The position numbers were made by a program, and so were the translations under genes. A stretch of DNA of 33,433 nucleotides, taken from an uncultured Acetatifactor sp. (GTDB lineage: Bacteria > Bacillota > Clostridia > Lachnospirales > Lachnospiraceae). The notes beneath the pieces are model-generated. The model had not been told where the DNA came from and ran no database searches. It saw nothing but the letters and a program-made list of their open reading frames with translations. Positions 32,208-33,433 of this stretch are shown here, in pieces; the stretch's first letter is position 1; the number at the start of each line of letters is the position of its first letter. The stretch is from the NCBI GenBank assembly GCA_910589655.1, contig CAJUTJ010000185.1, positions 1 to 33,433 of the forward strand, written 5' to 3'.

Positions 32208-32212
32208 TACTT

Positions 32213-33433
32213 TTATGCGATTAGACGCTGAACCTCTGATTTTGCCGTATCTATGGACGCATGAGCATACCAGTTCATCGTGATACTGATGTTTGAATGC
32301 CCCATGATATACTGTAAATCCTTTGGGTTCATATTCTTGCTTGCCAGCCTTGTGCAGAACGTATGGCGTAGCGTATGCGGTGTGATATGTGGCAAGGGCT
32401 TGTCCTTGTGGTGCTTGTTATATTTCTTTACCATACGGACAAATAATGTTGTGTAATCAATCGCCACCTTTGGTTTGCCTTTGGAATTGACAAACAAGAA
32501 ATCCTTATGTCCGTCTATTTCCATTGACCTTATCTTTGGGCGTTTCTTCATCACTCTGTGAAATGCCTGAATGGTTTCCTTGCTCAATGGCACGTTCCTT
32601 ACTCCGCTTTTGGTCTTAGGCGTTTCAATGTAGTAGCCCTGTTCCTTGCTTTTCAATAGCTGGTGGCTGACTACGACAACCTCATTCTTGAAATCAATGT
32701 CTGCCATTGTCAGCCCACATAATTCAGAAATACGAAGTCCCGTTTTCAACAGTATCAGCACTTCATCATAATACTTATGATACACATTGTCTGTCTTGAT
32801 GAATGACAGTAAGGCTTGTTCTTCTTCCTCTGTCAATGCAACTTTCTCTTTCGTATCATTTTCTATGACTTCACTTAGTTTGAAATCAAAGGGGTTCTTC
32901 CTCACATAATCATCTTGTATGGCGATGTAGAATGACGCTTTTAACGAGCGTTTATGGTTGTTGATAGTATTGTAGGAAAAACCTTTCTCTTTCATGCGTA
33001 ACGCCCATTCCTTAGCGTCAGAGGGCTTAATGGTGTCAATGCTCCTTGCACCTAACTTATCCTCTTTTAATAACCGCATAAGTTGTTCCCTTTGTTTCTG
33101 TGTGCTTTTCTTCACATTTGCCCTCTGTGCGTTCTGTTTGGCGTACAGTTGGCAAAGCGTCATTTTCTTCCCCTTGCTGTCAATACCATCTTCCATATCA
33201 CGTCGTATCTGCTGTTCCATTTCACGAAGTGAGGGCTTTTCCCGTTTTCCCTTTGGTGTCGGGTCTGCTGGTGTCAATCTCCAAGCATACACATAAACCG
33301 TCTTTGCGGTATCAAAATCATCAAACTTGCTTTCATCAAAGTGATAGCCCTCACTGTTTGCGATAAATTCCTCTTTTTCGCATTTCTTCTTTATCTGCTC
33401 TACGGTAAAGAATGGTATTTCGTTCTTATCATC
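32213..33433 (-). CDS. Tyrosine recombinase, Tn916/Tn1549-type integrase (5' end beyond window)
   Basis: 406 residues are visible; the frame is open to the window edge at 33433, so the N-terminus is missing. It catalyses excision and integration of a conjugative transposon. From the C-terminal half: catalytic Arg in TGLRISELCGL, Lys in PKTKSGVRNVPL, HTLRHTFCTRL, GHSNI and the nucleophile Tyr in NWYAHAS. The core KKMTLCQLYAKQNAQR, IKPSDAKEWALRMKEKGFSYNTINNHKRSLKASFYIAIQDDYVRKNPFDF is very like Tn916-family Int; key stretches are given in part here only as family evidence. The first 47 visible residues (about DDKNEIPFF to VYAW) differ from Tn916 Int. Lower GC than the neighbourhood suggests recent transfer. 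Confidence 0.9.
   Translation of the reverse strand, partial: DDKNEIPFFTVEQIKKKCEKEEFIANSEGYHFDESKFDDFDTAKTVYVYAWRLTPADPTPKGKREKPSLREMEQQIRRDMEDGIDSKGKKMTLCQLYAKQNAQRANVKKSTQKQREQLMRLLKEDKLGARSIDTIKPSDAKEWALRMKEKGFSYNTINNHKRSLKASFYIAIQDDYVRKNPFDFKLSEVIENDTKEKVALTEEEEQALLSFIKTDNVYHKYYDEVLILLKTGLRISELCGLTMADIDFKNEVVVVSHQLLKSKEQGYYIETPKTKSGVRNVPLSKETIQAFHRVMKKRPKIRSMEIDGHKDFLFVNSKGKPKVAIDYTTLFVRMVKKYNKHHKDKPLPHITPHTLRHTFCTRLASKNMNPKDLQYIMGHSNISITMNWYAHASIDTAKSEVQRLIA

Overview
The window looks like a chromosomal piece of a gut-type Firmicute, most likely a Lachnospiraceae member. Reasons: medium GC content, GGAGG-type ribosome binding sites, DUF4358 and DUF5107 proteins, a heterodimeric Firmicutes-type ABC exporter, a MarR / cytidylate-kinase-like / MATE cluster, and a Tn916/Tn1549-type integrase at the right edge. 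No RNA genes and no CRISPR array were seen. Family names come from motif recognition, not database searches.

Layout. 1-1281: copies of a hairpin-rich repeat (family A) flank a DUF4358 lipoprotein gene. 1288-6685 (minus): a three-gene operon, SGNH/GDSL esterase then two ABC exporter halves, behind a strong sigma-A promoter at 6752-6779. 7077-9410 (minus): a CrtI/phytoene-dehydrogenase-like flavoprotein and a TetR regulator; a divergent MATE exporter follows at 9731-11122. 11144-15999 (minus): a DUF4153/4173 membrane protein, a small membrane protein, an AraC regulator, a TPR-like protein and a zinc-ribbon membrane protein. 16290-18613 (minus): a coupled MerR/ABC ATPase/ABC permease operon with a MerR-type promoter. 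19140-22460 (plus): a large DUF5107-TPR protein. 23218-24897 (plus): a chemotaxis receptor behind a tandem 66-bp hairpin repeat. 25105-27709 (minus): fruK then ptsI, with a possible small ORF and long leader upstream. 28369-30872 (plus): marR, a cytidylate-kinase-like gene and a MATE exporter, behind a promoter with a duplicated operator. 30869-32014 (minus): an MFS transporter whose 5' end looks cut off, next to the integrase of an integrative element that runs off the right edge (32213-33433).

Themes. Most genes are accessory: four drug/solute exporter systems, each near a regulator or co-operonic enzyme (ABC heterodimer, ABC-2 pair, two MATEs, one MFS), plus carbohydrate functions (esterase, DUF5107, fruK/ptsI).

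The most striking part is the intergenic DNA. Three dispersed repeat families recur: A (modular hairpins), B (a hairpin with a 3' tail) and C (MITE-like inverted repeats, three of four copies about 164 bp). In A and B some stems differ between copies by paired, compensatory changes, which suggests selection on the folded structure. One family C copy supplies the stop codon of the chemotaxis receptor.
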